Counted from the first letter of the stretch, positions 1 through 8,324 are shown. The stretch is 64,000 bases of DNA from Shimia sp047124445 (GCF_047124445.1 NZ_CP138921.1:2852001-2916000), one strand, 5' to 3'. The notes: generated by a model not told the origin, from the sequence alone. Program-made: numbers and translations.

Positions 1-178
1 AACCACCCGGTGCCTGCTTGCGGTTGGTCATGCCGGCATAGAGCATCTCGCCGCGCTCTTTTTCCACCAGCTGCATGATGCCTTTCTGGATGCCCATCAG
101 GTCCAGAAAGCTGTCATCGGATTGGCTGATCACGTCAACAACGGCGTTGCCGATGCCAACCACTTGGTATTGGGTCAT
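1..178 (-). CDS. PfkB-family sugar/nucleoside kinase (adenosine kinase-like), N-terminal fragment
   Basis: Reading the minus strand from an ATG at 178 gives about 59 residues starting MTQYQVVGIGNAVVDVISQ, and the frame runs off the left edge of the window. The glycine-containing GIGNAVVDV segment is the typical first strand of ribokinase/PfkB-family kinases, which phosphorylate sugars or nucleosides with ATP. In Rhodobacteraceae this N-terminus is usually annotated as adenosine kinase; that assignment is from memory of the family. The catalytic C-terminal DxxGAGD motif lies outside the window, so the substrate cannot be confirmed. Its ATG overlaps the nth stop codon in an ATGA arrangement, which suggests translational coupling within one transcript. 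Confidence 0.75.
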   Translation of the reverse strand, partial: MTQYQVVGIGNAVVDVISQSDDSFLDLMGIQKGIMQLVEKERGEMLYAGMTNRKQAPGG

Positions 179-819
179 AGGTTCTTGTCCTCAAATAGGC
201 AGAGATCGCGGATGAGACAGGTGCCGCACAGGGGCTTGCGCGCCTTGCACACGTAGCGGCCGTGCAGGATCATCCAGTGATGGGCGTGGAGTTGGAAATC
301 CACGGGAATTTGGTCTTCGATGGCGCGTTCGACTGCGACCACATCTTTGCCGGGGCAGACCCCGGAGCGGTTGCCGAAGCGGAAGATATGCGTGTCTACG
401 GCCTGGGCCGGATAGCGCCACCACATGTTCAGCACCACATTGGCGGTCTTACGCCCCACACCTGGCAGGCTTTCCAGGGCTGCGCGTGAGTTGGGTACCT
501 CACCGCCGTAGTCGTCCACAAGAATGCGGCTGAGCTTAATCACGTTTTTTGCTTTGTTGCGGTAGAGGCCGATGGTCTTGATGTGCTCAATCACCTGCTC
601 TTCACCAAGGTCCAGCATCTTTTGCGGGGTGTCCGCAATCTTAAAGAGCTCTTTGGTGGCGCGGTTCACGCCCACATCGGTGGCCTGCGCCGACAAGGCC
701 ACGGCCACCACTAACGTATAAGCGTTGACGTGATCGAGCTCGCCCTCGGGTTCGGCTTCGGCTGCCTCAAACCGGGTGAAGATTTCCCGGATGGTATGAT
801 AATCAAGTTGCTTTGCCAT
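175..819 (-). CDS. nth: Endonuclease III (DNA glycosylase/AP lyase)
   Basis: A base-excision repair enzyme that removes oxidised pyrimidines and cleaves the abasic site. With the start at MAKQLDYHT the protein has 214 residues, the normal family length; an upstream in-frame start would add 23 poorly conserved residues. The helix-hairpin-helix LPGVGRKTANVVL lies near residues 118-130 with catalytic Lys124, the catalytic aspartate is Asp142 in VDTHIF, and four cysteines (191, 198, 201, 207) form the C-x6-C-x2-C-x5-C motif that binds the [4Fe-4S] cluster. All catalytic and cluster residues are present. It is followed by the overlapping PfkB kinase and diverges from the dnaA region. Confidence 0.95.
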   Translation of the reverse strand: MAKQLDYHTIREIFTRFEAAEAEPEGELDHVNAYTLVVAVALSAQATDVGVNRATKELFKIADTPQKMLDLGEEQVIEHIKTIGLYRNKAKNVIKLSRILVDDYGGEVPNSRAALESLPGVGRKTANVVLNMWWRYPAQAVDTHIFRFGNRSGVCPGKDVVAVERAIEDQIPVDFQLHAHHWMILHGRYVCKARKPLCGTCLIRDLCLFEDKNL

Positions 820-1060
820 CTGGCCGTTAATGCACGGACAGGCTGCTGCAAGCAAGGGCCGGATACGGAGCGAACGGACGTCGATCAACCCAGAGCGTCA
901 AACCGATGCAAGTGAGTCGTGCTGAAACTGTGGGCGATTCCTTTTTTGCGACTCGCCGGCCGGCAAAACGGCTGTGGCAGAGGCGCAACAACCAGATGTG
1001 GCCACTGCCCGCAAAAGGCAGACAAAATCGGGGTTTTAGACCCGACTCCGAGCGGTTTTT

Positions 1061-1069
1061 TCATCCACA
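1061..1069 (+). promoter_or_regulatory. DnaA-box-like nonamer
   Basis: TCATCCACA differs from the consensus TTATCCACA at one position. It lies at the left edge of the AT-rich patch upstream of dnaA. Confidence 0.4.
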
Positions 1070-1156
1070 ACGCCCGGGGATAATCTTGTGAATGCCCTGC
1101 CTTAGAATAGATCAAATCTTTCTTTAAGTTTGTTTTAATACAAACACTTAGCATCC

Positions 1157-1165
1157 TGTGGATAG
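1157..1165 (-). promoter_or_regulatory. DnaA-box-like nonamer
   Basis: On the minus strand this reads CTATCCACA, one mismatch from TTATCCACA. It is at the right edge of the AT-rich stretch, in the opposite orientation to the box at 1061-1069. Confidence 0.4.
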
Positions 1166-1550
1166 ATTCTTTTTGGCGAATGCCTGAGTCAAGATCGAAG
1201 TTCAGTTGCCGGATTTGGCACCAGCTTGTTAGGTTCTCTCAGCGATTCATTTCGCCTTGGGGGGGACAGACGCCGACACACGGTGGCTTTGCCATACTGG
1301 GTGACTGAGACCACCGCGCTTTTGGGAGTGCGGTGTCGATGGTTTCCGGGGTGTTCACCTGTTCCACAAAGCAGCGCATCAGCGCGCCGATGGCAACACG
1401 CAACCGGAGAGTAGGGACCTCCGGCATGGTTGTGTTTTGCCTGACGCAGCTTTGCCGTTCACGGCACCTTGGCGGGATGTGTCACGGGACATAAAGGCAG
1501 AGACCGGGCTCAGCCCGGCACTAAAGACGTGTGAAGGAATACGGGGACAG

Positions 1551-2939
1551 ATGACTGACGACACATGGGGCACCATCCGACAGGACCTACTCAAGACTGT
1601 GGGTCAAAACAACTTCAAAACCTGGATTGAGCCTGTCAATTTTTCCGAACTGAAAGATGGCGTGGCCACCTTTCATGTGCCGACCAATTTCATCGGCAAC
1701 TACGTGTCGCAAAATTATGGCGATCTGATCCTGCATCAGCTGAACCAGAATGGCGCAGACGTGCAGCGCATGCAGTTCAAAGTGGCCGCCAAGACCGCTG
1801 CACCGCGTGCAGCCGCCGCACCAAAAGCCGCTGTGCAAAAAGCCAGCGCCGCCGCAAAACCGGCCGTGAGCGCGGCTTCCGACAGCGGCGACATGGGCAT
1901 GACCGGCGCGCCACTGGATGCGCGCTTCACCTTTGACAATTTTGTGGTGGGCAAGCCAAACGAACTGGCCAATGCCGCTGCGCGCCGCGTGGGCGAAGGC
2001 GGCCCGGTGACCTTCAACCCGCTGTTCCTTTATGGCGGCGTGGGCTTGGGCAAAACCCACCTGATGCACGCGATTGCCTGGGAGCTTCAGGCCCAGCGCC
2101 CGGATCTGAACGTGCTGTATCTGTCGGCCGAACAGTTCATGTACCGCTTTGTGCAAGCCCTGCGCGACCGCAAGATGATGGACTTCAAAGAGCTGTTCCG
2201 CTCTGTGGATGTGCTGATGGTCGACGATGTTCAGTTCATCGCGGGCAAAGACAGCACCCAGGAAGAGTTCTTCCACACCTTCAACGCGCTGGTGGATCAG
2301 AACAAACAGATCATCATCTCCGCCGACCGTGCCCCGGGTGAGATCAAAGACCTCGAAGAACGCATCAAGAGCCGTCTGCAATGTGGTCTGGTCGTCGACC
2401 TGCACCCAACCGACTATGAGTTGCGCCTCGGTATTCTGCAAAACAAGGTCGACACCTACCGCGAGCAATATCCTGAGCTGCAACTTCAGGATGGCGTGCT
2501 GGAATTCCTCGCCCACCGTATCTCCACCAACGTACGTGTGCTCGAAGGCGCCATGACTCGCCTGTTTGCATTCGCCTCGCTGGTCGGTCGCGAGATCACC
2601 ATGGAGCTCACCCAAGACTGCCTGTCCGATGTTCTGCGGGCGTCCGAACGCAAAATCTCTGTCGAAGAGATCCAGCGCAAAGTGGCAGAGCATTACAACA
2701 TTCGCCTGTCCGACATGATTGGCCCCAAGCGCGTGCGCACCTTTGCCCGTCCACGTCAGGTGGCGATGTACCTCTGCAAGCAGCTGACCAGCCGCAGCTT
2801 GCCGGAAATCGGCCGCCGGTTTGGCGGGCGCGACCACACCACCGTGATGCACGGCGTGAAGCGCATCGAAGAGCTGCGCAACTCTGATGGGCAAATCGCA
2901 GAGGACCTCGAGCTGCTGCGCCGCACGCTGGAAGCCTAG
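1551..2939 (+). CDS. dnaA: Chromosomal replication initiator protein DnaA
   Basis: Binds DnaA boxes and melts the replication origin in its ATP form; it is also a transcription factor. The chosen ATG (MTDDTWGTIRQDLLKTVGQNNFKTWIEP) matches the conserved domain I start and gives 462 residues; an in-frame upstream ATG at 1437 would add 38 unconserved residues. A GGGGA purine tract precedes the start. Domain I is followed by an Ala/Pro/Lys-rich linker near residues 80-110, the AAA+ domain with Walker A GGVGLGKTH (about residue 160) and Walker B VLMVDDVQF (about 220), and the DNA-binding domain IV with RDHTTVMHG (about 426). All core motifs are intact. A terminator follows directly, so dnaA is probably a separate transcript from dnaN. 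Confidence 0.98.
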   Translation: MTDDTWGTIRQDLLKTVGQNNFKTWIEPVNFSELKDGVATFHVPTNFIGNYVSQNYGDLILHQLNQNGADVQRMQFKVAAKTAAPRAAAAPKAAVQKASAAAKPAVSAASDSGDMGMTGAPLDARFTFDNFVVGKPNELANAAARRVGEGGPVTFNPLFLYGGVGLGKTHLMHAIAWELQAQRPDLNVLYLSAEQFMYRFVQALRDRKMMDFKELFRSVDVLMVDDVQFIAGKDSTQEEFFHTFNALVDQNKQIIISADRAPGEIKDLEERIKSRLQCGLVVDLHPTDYELRLGILQNKVDTYREQYPELQLQDGVLEFLAHRISTNVRVLEGAMTRLFAFASLVGREITMELTQDCLSDVLRASERKISVEEIQRKVAEHYNIRLSDMIGPKRVRTFARPRQVAMYLCKQLTSRSLPEIGRRFGGRDHTTVMHGVKRIEELRNSDGQIAEDLELLRRTLEA

Positions 2940-2960
2940 GTTTTCGTGTGAAACGTGACC

Positions 2961-2994
2961 AAAACGCCGCGTCCCTTGGGCGCGGTGTTTTCTT
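2961..2994 (+). terminator. Intrinsic terminator after dnaA
   Basis: The arms AAAACGCCGCG and CGCGGTGTTTT pair with one wobble around a short loop and end in a T-rich tract. It sits 21 bases after the dnaA stop, in the gap before dnaN. Confidence 0.75.
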
Positions 2995-3108
2995 TTGGTC
3001 GCTTGGCGCTTGACGCTCCCTGCGACTTCACAGACAAACCTAGGAAAAGACTTGTACCGTGAGACCACCTCGTTAAGGTGCCTGTCCCGGTAATCGGAGG
3101 GTGATGGG

Positions 3109-4227
3109 ATGAAAATCAGTATTGAACGCGCCGTGCTGCTGAAAGCAGTGAGCCAAGCGCAATCGGTTGTGGAACGCCGCAACACCATTCCAATCCTTGC
3201 CAACGTGCTGATCGAAGCCGAAGGCGACACCGTGCAATTCCGCGCCACTGATCTGGACATTGAAGTGGTCGACAAGGCCAACGCCATGGTCGAGCGCGCC
3301 GGTGCCACCACCGTGGCCGCCACCACGCTGCACGAGATTGTACGCAAACTGCCAGACGGTGCGCTTGTCACCCTCACCGACGACAGCGCTGCAGGTCGTT
3401 TGACCGTGGAAGCGGGCCGCTCAAACTTTTCGCTGGCCACTCTGCCGCGCGAAGATTTCCCGGTGATGGCCTCCTCCGAGTATTCGTCCAACTTCTCCGC
3501 CCCCGCGCCCGCGCTGCGCCGCCTGTTTGACAAGTCCAAGTTTGCGATCTCCACGGAAGAAACCCGCTACTACCTGAACGGCGTCTACATGCATGTGGCC
3601 GATGGCGAAGACGGCAAAGCTTTGCGCGCTGTGGCAACCGACGGGCACCGCCTGGCGCGGATTGATACGGACCTGCCTTCCGGTGCTACGGATATGCCCG
3701 GCGTGATTGTGCCACGCAAAACCGTGGGCGAGCTGCGCAAGCTGCTGGACGACGATGATATGGAAATCGCCGTGTCGGTCAGTGAAACCAAAGTGCGTTT
3801 TGCCACCCCCAACATCACCCTCACCTCCAAGGTGATCGACGGTACCTTCCCCGACTACACCCGCGTGATTCCACAGGGCAACACCCGTAAGCTGGAAGTG
3901 GACGCGGCCGAGTTTGCCAAGGCGGTAGACCGTGTGGCCACCGTGTCCTCCGAGCGTTCCCGCGCGGTGAAGCTGCAACTGGATGAAGACCGTCTAGTGC
4001 TGTCGGTAAACTCGCCAGACAGCGGTGCCGCCGAAGAAGAGCTGGTTGTGGCGTATAATGACGAGCGTCTGGAAATTGGCTTTAACGCCAAATACCTGCT
4101 GGAAATCGCCAGCCAGGTGGACCGCGAAAACGCTGTGTTCATGTTCAACTCCGCCGGCGACCCGACCCTGATGCGTGAAGGCGGTGACACCTCCGCCGTC
4201 TACGTCGTGATGCCGATGCGGGTATAA
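3109..4227 (+). CDS. dnaN: DNA polymerase III beta sliding clamp
   Basis: The ring-shaped processivity factor that tethers polymerase III and other repair factors to DNA. The 372-residue protein starts MKISIERAVLLKAVSQAQSVVERRNTIPILANVLI and ends in the typical YVVMPMRV, both characteristic of the family, and has the length of three clamp repeats. A GGAGG Shine-Dalgarno sequence at 3096-3100 is 8 bases upstream of the ATG. The gap from the dnaA terminator leaves room for its own promoter. recF follows 56 bases downstream in the same direction. Confidence 0.98.
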   Translation: MKISIERAVLLKAVSQAQSVVERRNTIPILANVLIEAEGDTVQFRATDLDIEVVDKANAMVERAGATTVAATTLHEIVRKLPDGALVTLTDDSAAGRLTVEAGRSNFSLATLPREDFPVMASSEYSSNFSAPAPALRRLFDKSKFAISTEETRYYLNGVYMHVADGEDGKALRAVATDGHRLARIDTDLPSGATDMPGVIVPRKTVGELRKLLDDDDMEIAVSVSETKVRFATPNITLTSKVIDGTFPDYTRVIPQGNTRKLEVDAAEFAKAVDRVATVSSERSRAVKLQLDEDRLVLSVNSPDSGAAEEELVVAYNDERLEIGFNAKYLLEIASQVDRENAVFMFNSAGDPTLMREGGDTSAVYVVMPMRV

Positions 4228-4230
4228 ACC

Positions 4231-4276
4231 GCTGACGCGGTTGCCTGCGGCGCAGGTATTTGAAGAAAGAGAAAGC
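4231..4276 (+). repeat. Possible Rhodobacteraceae dispersed sequence between dnaN and recF
   Basis: The gap holds GCGGCGCAGGTATTTG followed by a purine-rich GAAGAAAGAGAAAG run. Sequences of this type (a GC-rich stub, then a GTATTT core and an A/G-rich tail) are, from memory, widespread at gene ends in Rhodobacteraceae. Only this copy is seen in the window. The purine run also lies where the recF ribosome binding site should be. Confidence 0.3.
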
Positions 4277-4283
4277 CGGGCAC

Positions 4284-5390
4284 GTGTCTGAGCTGTTTCT
4301 GAAATCCCTGAGCCTGTCTCACTTCCGGTCCCATAAAAAGGGCGCGCTCACCTGTGATGCGCGTCCTGTGGCGCTGTTTGGCCCCAATGGGGCGGGCAAG
4401 ACCAACATCCTTGAGGCGGTGTCGCTGTTCTCGCCCGGCCGGGGCATTCGCCGGGCCAGTGCCGAAGACATGACCCGCCGTCCCGAGGCGATTGGTTGGA
4501 AACTCTCCGGATTGCTACAAGCAACCAACCAAACCTACGAGATCGACATCCGCTCGGAGAACGGCGCCGCGCGGCAGGTGCATGTGGACAACAAAGCAGC
4601 GCCACAGACCCAACTGGGGCGGATTTGTCGGGTGCTGTGGCTGATCCCTGCAATGGACCGGCTTTGGATCGAAGGCGCGGAAGGGCGGCGGCGGTTTCTC
4701 GACCGCATGACGCTAAGCTTCTACCCGGAACATGCCGAGGCCAGTCTTGCCTATGAGAAGGCGATGCGGGAGCGCAACCGCCTGCTGAAAGAGCAGATCA
4801 GCGATGCCCATTGGTATGTAGCGCTGGAGCGTCAAATGGCCGAGGCCGGTGCCCGCATCCATCAGGCCCGCGAAGCCAGTTTGGAGCGCCTGCTGGACGC
4901 GCAGGCGGCCACTCAGACTGCTTTCCCAGTGGCAGAGTTGGAACTGATGCAAAGCGAAGGCACGATGCCCGCGACGGAGGCCGACCTATTGGAGGCCTTG
5001 GCTGAGAGCCGGTTCCGCGATATTGCCGCCGGGCGCACGTTGGTGGGGCCACATCGCACCGACATGTTGGGCACCTATCGTGAGAAAGGCGTGCCCGCCA
5101 AAGATTGCTCTACCGGCGAACAGAAAGCCCTGCTGGTGTCGCTGATCCTGGCCAATGCGCGGGCCCTAAAAGACGACATTGGCGCCGCCCCCATCTTGCT
5201 CTTGGATGAGGTGGCAGCGCACCTGGACCCCGACCGCCGCGCAGCCCTTTATGATGAGATTTGCGCTCTTGGCGCACAGGCCTGGATGACCGGCACAGAG
5301 GCCGGTTTGTTTGAGGCTTTGGGGGACCGGGCCCAATATGTCGAAGTCACGGATGAGGCTGGGATTTCCAGCTTGTCGACACCGCGCTGA
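4284..5390 (+). CDS. recF: DNA replication and repair protein RecF
   Basis: An SMC/ABC-type ATPase that helps load RecA at single-strand gaps with RecO and RecR. I chose the GTG at 4284 (SELFLKSLSLSHFRSHKKG), giving 368 residues, because the SLSLSHFRSH strand is the normal N-terminus and a purine-rich SD-like run GAAGAAAGAG lies just upstream; a TTG at 4260 is in frame but would translate that run. Walker A GPNGAGKTN is near residue 32, the ABC signature STGEQKALL near 276 and Walker B ILLLDEVAAHLD near 305. It completes the dnaA-dnaN-recF-gyrB order common in bacteria. Confidence 0.95.
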   Translation: MSELFLKSLSLSHFRSHKKGALTCDARPVALFGPNGAGKTNILEAVSLFSPGRGIRRASAEDMTRRPEAIGWKLSGLLQATNQTYEIDIRSENGAARQVHVDNKAAPQTQLGRICRVLWLIPAMDRLWIEGAEGRRRFLDRMTLSFYPEHAEASLAYEKAMRERNRLLKEQISDAHWYVALERQMAEAGARIHQAREASLERLLDAQAATQTAFPVAELELMQSEGTMPATEADLLEALAESRFRDIAAGRTLVGPHRTDMLGTYREKGVPAKDCSTGEQKALLVSLILANARALKDDIGAAPILLLDEVAAHLDPDRRAALYDEICALGAQAWMTGTEAGLFEALGDRAQYVEVTDEAGISSLSTPR

Positions 5391-5396
5391 TCCCCC

Positions 5397-5434
5397 TTTG
5401 TGAGATCACAAAAATACCTGTCATTTGCGTGACA
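5397..5434. promoter_or_regulatory. Two adjacent palindromes upstream of gyrB
   Basis: TTTGTGA-GA-TCACAAA at 5397-5412 is a perfect inverted repeat, and TGTCA-N6-TGACA at 5419-5434 is a second perfect one. The second overlaps the proposed gyrB -35 element. The two could be repressor operators, or the first could act as a weak terminator for recF. Confidence 0.45.
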
Positions 5435-5457
5435 ACCCCGCCCAAACCCGATATAAA
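5429..5457 (+). promoter_or_regulatory. Candidate gyrB promoter
   Basis: GTGACA at 5429-5434 and TATAAA at 5452-5457 are separated by 17 bases, a good sigma-70-like spacing. The ATG of gyrB is 27 bases downstream of the -10. Confidence 0.5.
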
Positions 5458-5484
5458 ATCCGGAAATGAAAAAGGGCGACATGT

Positions 5485-7902
5485 ATGTCTGACAACGCGC
5501 AAAATCCCGAGCAATATGGCGCGGATTCCATTAAAGTTCTCAAAGGCTTGGAAGCGGTACGGAAGCGTCCGGGCATGTATATCGGGGACACCGACGATGG
5601 CTCGGGTCTGCACCACATGGTCTATGAGGTCGTGGACAACGGCATCGACGAGGCGCTGGCCGGTCATGCTGACGCCGTAACCGTGAAAATTCATGCCGAC
5701 AGCTCCGTGTCGGTGAGCGACAACGGCCGCGGGATTCCGGTGGATATCCACCCCGAAGAAGGCGTCTCTGCGGCAGAGGTCATCATGACCCAGCTGCACG
5801 CGGGCGGCAAGTTTGACAGCAACTCCTATAAGGTCTCCGGCGGTCTGCACGGCGTGGGTGTCTCTGTTGTGAACGCGCTGTCGGTCTGGCTGGAACTGCG
5901 CATCTGGCGCAACGGCAAAGAGCACTACGCCAAGTTTGAGCATGGCGATTGCACCCATCACCTCGAAGTGGTTGGCGATTGTGGCGACCGGACCGGGACC
6001 GAGGTCCGTTTCATGGCCTCCACCGACACGTTTTCCAACATCGAATATTCGTTTGAGACCCTGGAAAAGCGTCTGCGCGAGCTGGCTTTCCTGAACTCCG
6101 GAGTGCGCATCATCATCGAAGATGAACGCCCTGCCGAAGCGCTGCGCACCGAGCTGTTTTACGACGGCGGCGTGAATGAGTTTGTGAAATACATCGACCG
6201 GCACAAGACCCCGATGATGGAAACGCCGATCTATGTGCGCGGCGAGAAAGACGACATCGGTGTTGAGGTCGCGATGTGGTGGAACGACAGCTACCATGAA
6301 AACGTGCTGCCGTTCACAAACAACATTCCACAGCGCGATGGCGGCACGCACATCGCGGGTTTCCGTGGCGCGCTGACCCGGACTTTGCAGAAATACGCGC
6401 AAGAAAGCGGGATCGCGAAGAAAGAGAAGGTCAGCTTCACCGGCGACGATGCGCGTGAAGGCCTGACCTGTGTGCTGTCGGTGAAAGTGCCAGACCCGAA
6501 GTTCAGCTCGCAGACCAAAGACAAGCTGGTGAGCTCTGAGGTGCGCCCGGCTGTCGAAGGCCTGCTGGGGGAAAAACTGGCGGAGTGGTTTGAAGAAAAC
6601 CCGCAAACCGCAAAGATGATCGTGTCCAAGATTGTCGAAGCGGCCCATGCCCGCGAAGCAGCGCGTAAGGCGCGCGAACTGACCCGCCGCAAAACCGCGA
6701 TGGATGTGAACTTCCTGGCTGGCAAGCTCAAAGATTGTTCCGAGAAAGACCCATCCAAAACCGAAGTCTTTCTGGTGGAGGGTGACTCCGCTGGTGGCTC
6801 TGCCCAAACCGGCCGCGATCGGAAAACCCAAGCCATCTTGCCGCTGCGCGGCAAAATCCTGAACGTGGAACGCGCGCGGTTTGACCGGATGCTTTCGAGC
6901 CAAGAGATCGGCAACCTTGTGATGGCGCTTGGCACCGGTATTGGCCGCGATGAGTTCAACATCGACAAGCTGCGCTACCACAAGGTGGTGATCATGACCG
7001 ATGCGGACGTCGACGGAGCGCACATTCGGACCCTGCTGCTGACCTTCTTCTACCGTCAGATGCCGGAGTTGATCGAAATGGGTCACCTCTACATCGCACA
7101 GCCGCCGCTTTACAAAGTGGCGCGCGGCAAATCCGAGGTATACCTGAAAGACCAGGCCGCACTGGACGATTACCTGGTGAACCAGGGCATCGAAGGCGCG
7201 GTGCTGCGTCTTGGTACCGGTGCGGAAATGACCGGCCAGGATCTGGCGCGTGTTGTGACCGAGGCCCGCCAGCTGAAGCAGGTGCTGGATGCCTTCCCAA
7301 CCCATTACCCGCGCCACATTCTGGAACAGGCGGCCATTGCAGGCGCCTTTGTGCCCGGCGCGGTGGACGCGGACCTGCAAGGCGTGGCCGACAAGGTCGC
7401 CGCCCGTCTGGACCTGATTGCGCTGGAATATGAGCGCGGCTGGACCGGCCGCATCACCCAGGATCACGGCATCAAGCTGGCCCGTATTCTGCGGGGCGTG
7501 GAAGAGGTGCGCACACTGGATGGCCCGATGCTGCGGTCTGGCGAGGCGCGCAAATCCGGCACCTTCACCGAAAGCCTGCAAGAGGTCTACAACACCTCCG
7601 CCACACTGGTGCGCAAAGACCGTAGCCAAGTCATCAACGGCCCGCTGGACCTTCTGGCCGCAATCCTGGCGGAAGGCGAAAAAGGCCTGACGCTGCAGCG
7701 CTACAAAGGTCTTGGCGAAATGAACCCCGATCAGCTTTGGGAAACCACGCTGGACCCGGATGCCCGCACATTGTTGCAGGTGAAGGTCGAGGACATGGCG
7801 GAGGCGGATGACCTCTTCACCAAGCTGATGGGCGATGTGGTGGAGCCGCGCCGCGAGTTCATTCAGAAAAACGCGCTGAGCGTGGAAAACCTCGACTTCT
7901 AA
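5485..7902 (+). CDS. gyrB: DNA gyrase subunit B
   Basis: ATPase subunit of DNA gyrase, which introduces negative supercoils together with GyrA (not in the window). The 805-residue length is normal. The GHKL ATPase carries EVVDNGIDEA (about residue 50), GRGIP and GGLHGVGVSVVNALS (about 119); the TOPRIM domain carries EGDSAGGSA (about 431) and DADVDGAHIR (about 505); the C-terminus has QRYKGLGEMNP. An ATG four bases earlier at 5481 is in another frame. The gene has its own likely promoter with two palindromes upstream and a strong terminator downstream. Confidence 0.98.
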   Translation: MSDNAQNPEQYGADSIKVLKGLEAVRKRPGMYIGDTDDGSGLHHMVYEVVDNGIDEALAGHADAVTVKIHADSSVSVSDNGRGIPVDIHPEEGVSAAEVIMTQLHAGGKFDSNSYKVSGGLHGVGVSVVNALSVWLELRIWRNGKEHYAKFEHGDCTHHLEVVGDCGDRTGTEVRFMASTDTFSNIEYSFETLEKRLRELAFLNSGVRIIIEDERPAEALRTELFYDGGVNEFVKYIDRHKTPMMETPIYVRGEKDDIGVEVAMWWNDSYHENVLPFTNNIPQRDGGTHIAGFRGALTRTLQKYAQESGIAKKEKVSFTGDDAREGLTCVLSVKVPDPKFSSQTKDKLVSSEVRPAVEGLLGEKLAEWFEENPQTAKMIVSKIVEAAHAREAARKARELTRRKTAMDVNFLAGKLKDCSEKDPSKTEVFLVEGDSAGGSAQTGRDRKTQAILPLRGKILNVERARFDRMLSSQEIGNLVMALGTGIGRDEFNIDKLRYHKVVIMTDADVDGAHIRTLLLTFFYRQMPELIEMGHLYIAQPPLYKVARGKSEVYLKDQAALDDYLVNQGIEGAVLRLGTGAEMTGQDLARVVTEARQLKQVLDAFPTHYPRHILEQAAIAGAFVPGAVDADLQGVADKVAARLDLIALEYERGWTGRITQDHGIKLARILRGVEEVRTLDGPMLRSGEARKSGTFTESLQEVYNTSATLVRKDRSQVINGPLDLLAAILAEGEKGLTLQRYKGLGEMNPDQLWETTLDPDARTLLQVKVEDMAEADDLFTKLMGDVVEPRREFIQKNALSVENLDF

Positions 7903-7922
7903 GTCGATGCACAAAAAACAAG

Positions 7923-7960
7923 AAAAGGCTGGCACTCCACCAAGAGTGCCAGCCTTTTTT
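7923..7960. terminator. Strong intrinsic terminator after gyrB, probably bidirectional
   Basis: Perfect arms AAAAGGCTGGCACTC and GAGTGCCAGCCTTTT surround the six-base loop CACCAA (7938-7943) and are followed by a T run on the plus strand and a T-rich run on the minus strand. It lies between convergent gyrB and the small lipoprotein gene, so it can serve both. Confidence 0.92.
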
Positions 7961-7986
7961 GTATCTCATATCTGCGTCAGGACCGC

Positions 7987-8214
7987 TTAGCAGCCCGCAG
8001 CGTTGTTCGCGAGAGCGCCACCGGCCACAGCACCGCCAGCGGTCAGAATGTCCTTACCGGAGCCGCCTCCCAGTTGGTTGCCCAAGGCACCGCCGACAAC
8101 CGCGCCGGTCAATGTCGCGCCTGCACAGCCGATGTCTTTTTCGGTCACACCACCGGCACATGCGGAGAGCACGGCCAGGCTGCCAACCATCGCCGGGATC
8201 AAAATAAGTTTCAT
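7987..8214 (-). CDS. Small glycine-zipper lipoprotein
   Basis: A 75-residue protein with a lipoprotein signal: MKLILIPAMVGSLAVLSAC ends in an LSAC lipobox, so the cysteine at position 19 would be lipidated. The mature part is glycine-rich (GAVVGGALGNQLGGG, GGAVAGGALANNA), the glycine-zipper pattern of small outer-membrane lipoproteins such as the OsmB and 17-kDa antigen types. A GAGGTG ribosome binding site precedes the ATG on the minus strand. The precise function is unknown; an envelope-structural or stress role is inference. It shares the terminator at 7923-7960 with gyrB. Confidence 0.85.
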   Translation of the reverse strand: MKLILIPAMVGSLAVLSACAGGVTEKDIGCAGATLTGAVVGGALGNQLGGGSGKDILTAGGAVAGGALANNAAGC

Positions 8215-8246
8215 GAAATCACCTCATTGGTTTTTTGTTGTCCCCC

Positions 8247-8276
8247 ATAATATGGAGGTTTTTTTGCCAAAATCAA
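8247..8276 (-). promoter_or_regulatory. Candidate promoter of the small lipoprotein gene
   Basis: On the minus strand TTGATT (8276-8271) and TATTAT (8252-8247) are separated by 18 bases, 33 bases upstream of the ATG. Confidence 0.5.
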
Positions 8277-8308
8277 AAGTGCGCAGGCGAAAAAACGCCT
8301 GATTTTGG
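8267..8308 (-). terminator. Hairpin after the LysR gene, likely terminator
   Basis: CAGGCG and CGCCTG (8284-8289 and 8296-8301) enclose a homopolymer loop, and outer arms CCAAAATC (8267-8274) and GATTTTGG (8301-8308) can also pair. It lies 16 bases beyond the stop of the minus-strand LysR gene and overlaps the upstream part of the lipoprotein promoter. Confidence 0.6.
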
Positions 8309-8324
8309 TCCCCGGACAGGCCAA

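Larger units (their letters stand above)
820..1550. other. Long intergenic region upstream of dnaA (candidate DnaA regulatory region or oriC)
   Basis: About 730 bases with no convincing protein-coding frame separate nth from the dnaA start. The stretch 1095-1150 is clearly AT-rich compared with its surroundings. DnaA-box-like nonamers with one mismatch to TTATCCACA flank it: TCATCCACA at 1061-1069 (plus) and CTATCCACA on the minus strand at 1157-1165; a weaker TGTTCCACA is at 1360-1368. Nearer dnaA are several possible hairpins: 1281-1286 with 1311-1316, or 1312-1317 with 1330-1335 (mutually exclusive), and CCGGGC/GCCCGG at 1504-1518. Boxes around an AT-rich patch fit an origin or a dnaA autoregulatory region. 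In many alphaproteobacteria the origin is not beside dnaA, so the autoregulatory reading is at least as likely. Confidence 0.45.

Noticed and set aside
1587..3554. Long minus-strand open frame opposite dnaA and dnaN (655 codons)
   Set aside because: It lies antisense to two certain genes, has no recognisable motif and crosses the dnaA terminator; high GC gives long antisense frames.
5397..5412. CRP/FNR-type site before gyrB
   Set aside because: The spacer between TGTGA and TCACA is two bases instead of six (CRP), and the FNR consensus TTGAT-N4-ATCAA is absent.
5347..7935. 862-codon minus-strand frame opposite gyrB
   Set aside because: Antisense shadow of gyrB with histidine- and arginine-rich low-complexity sequence and no domain.
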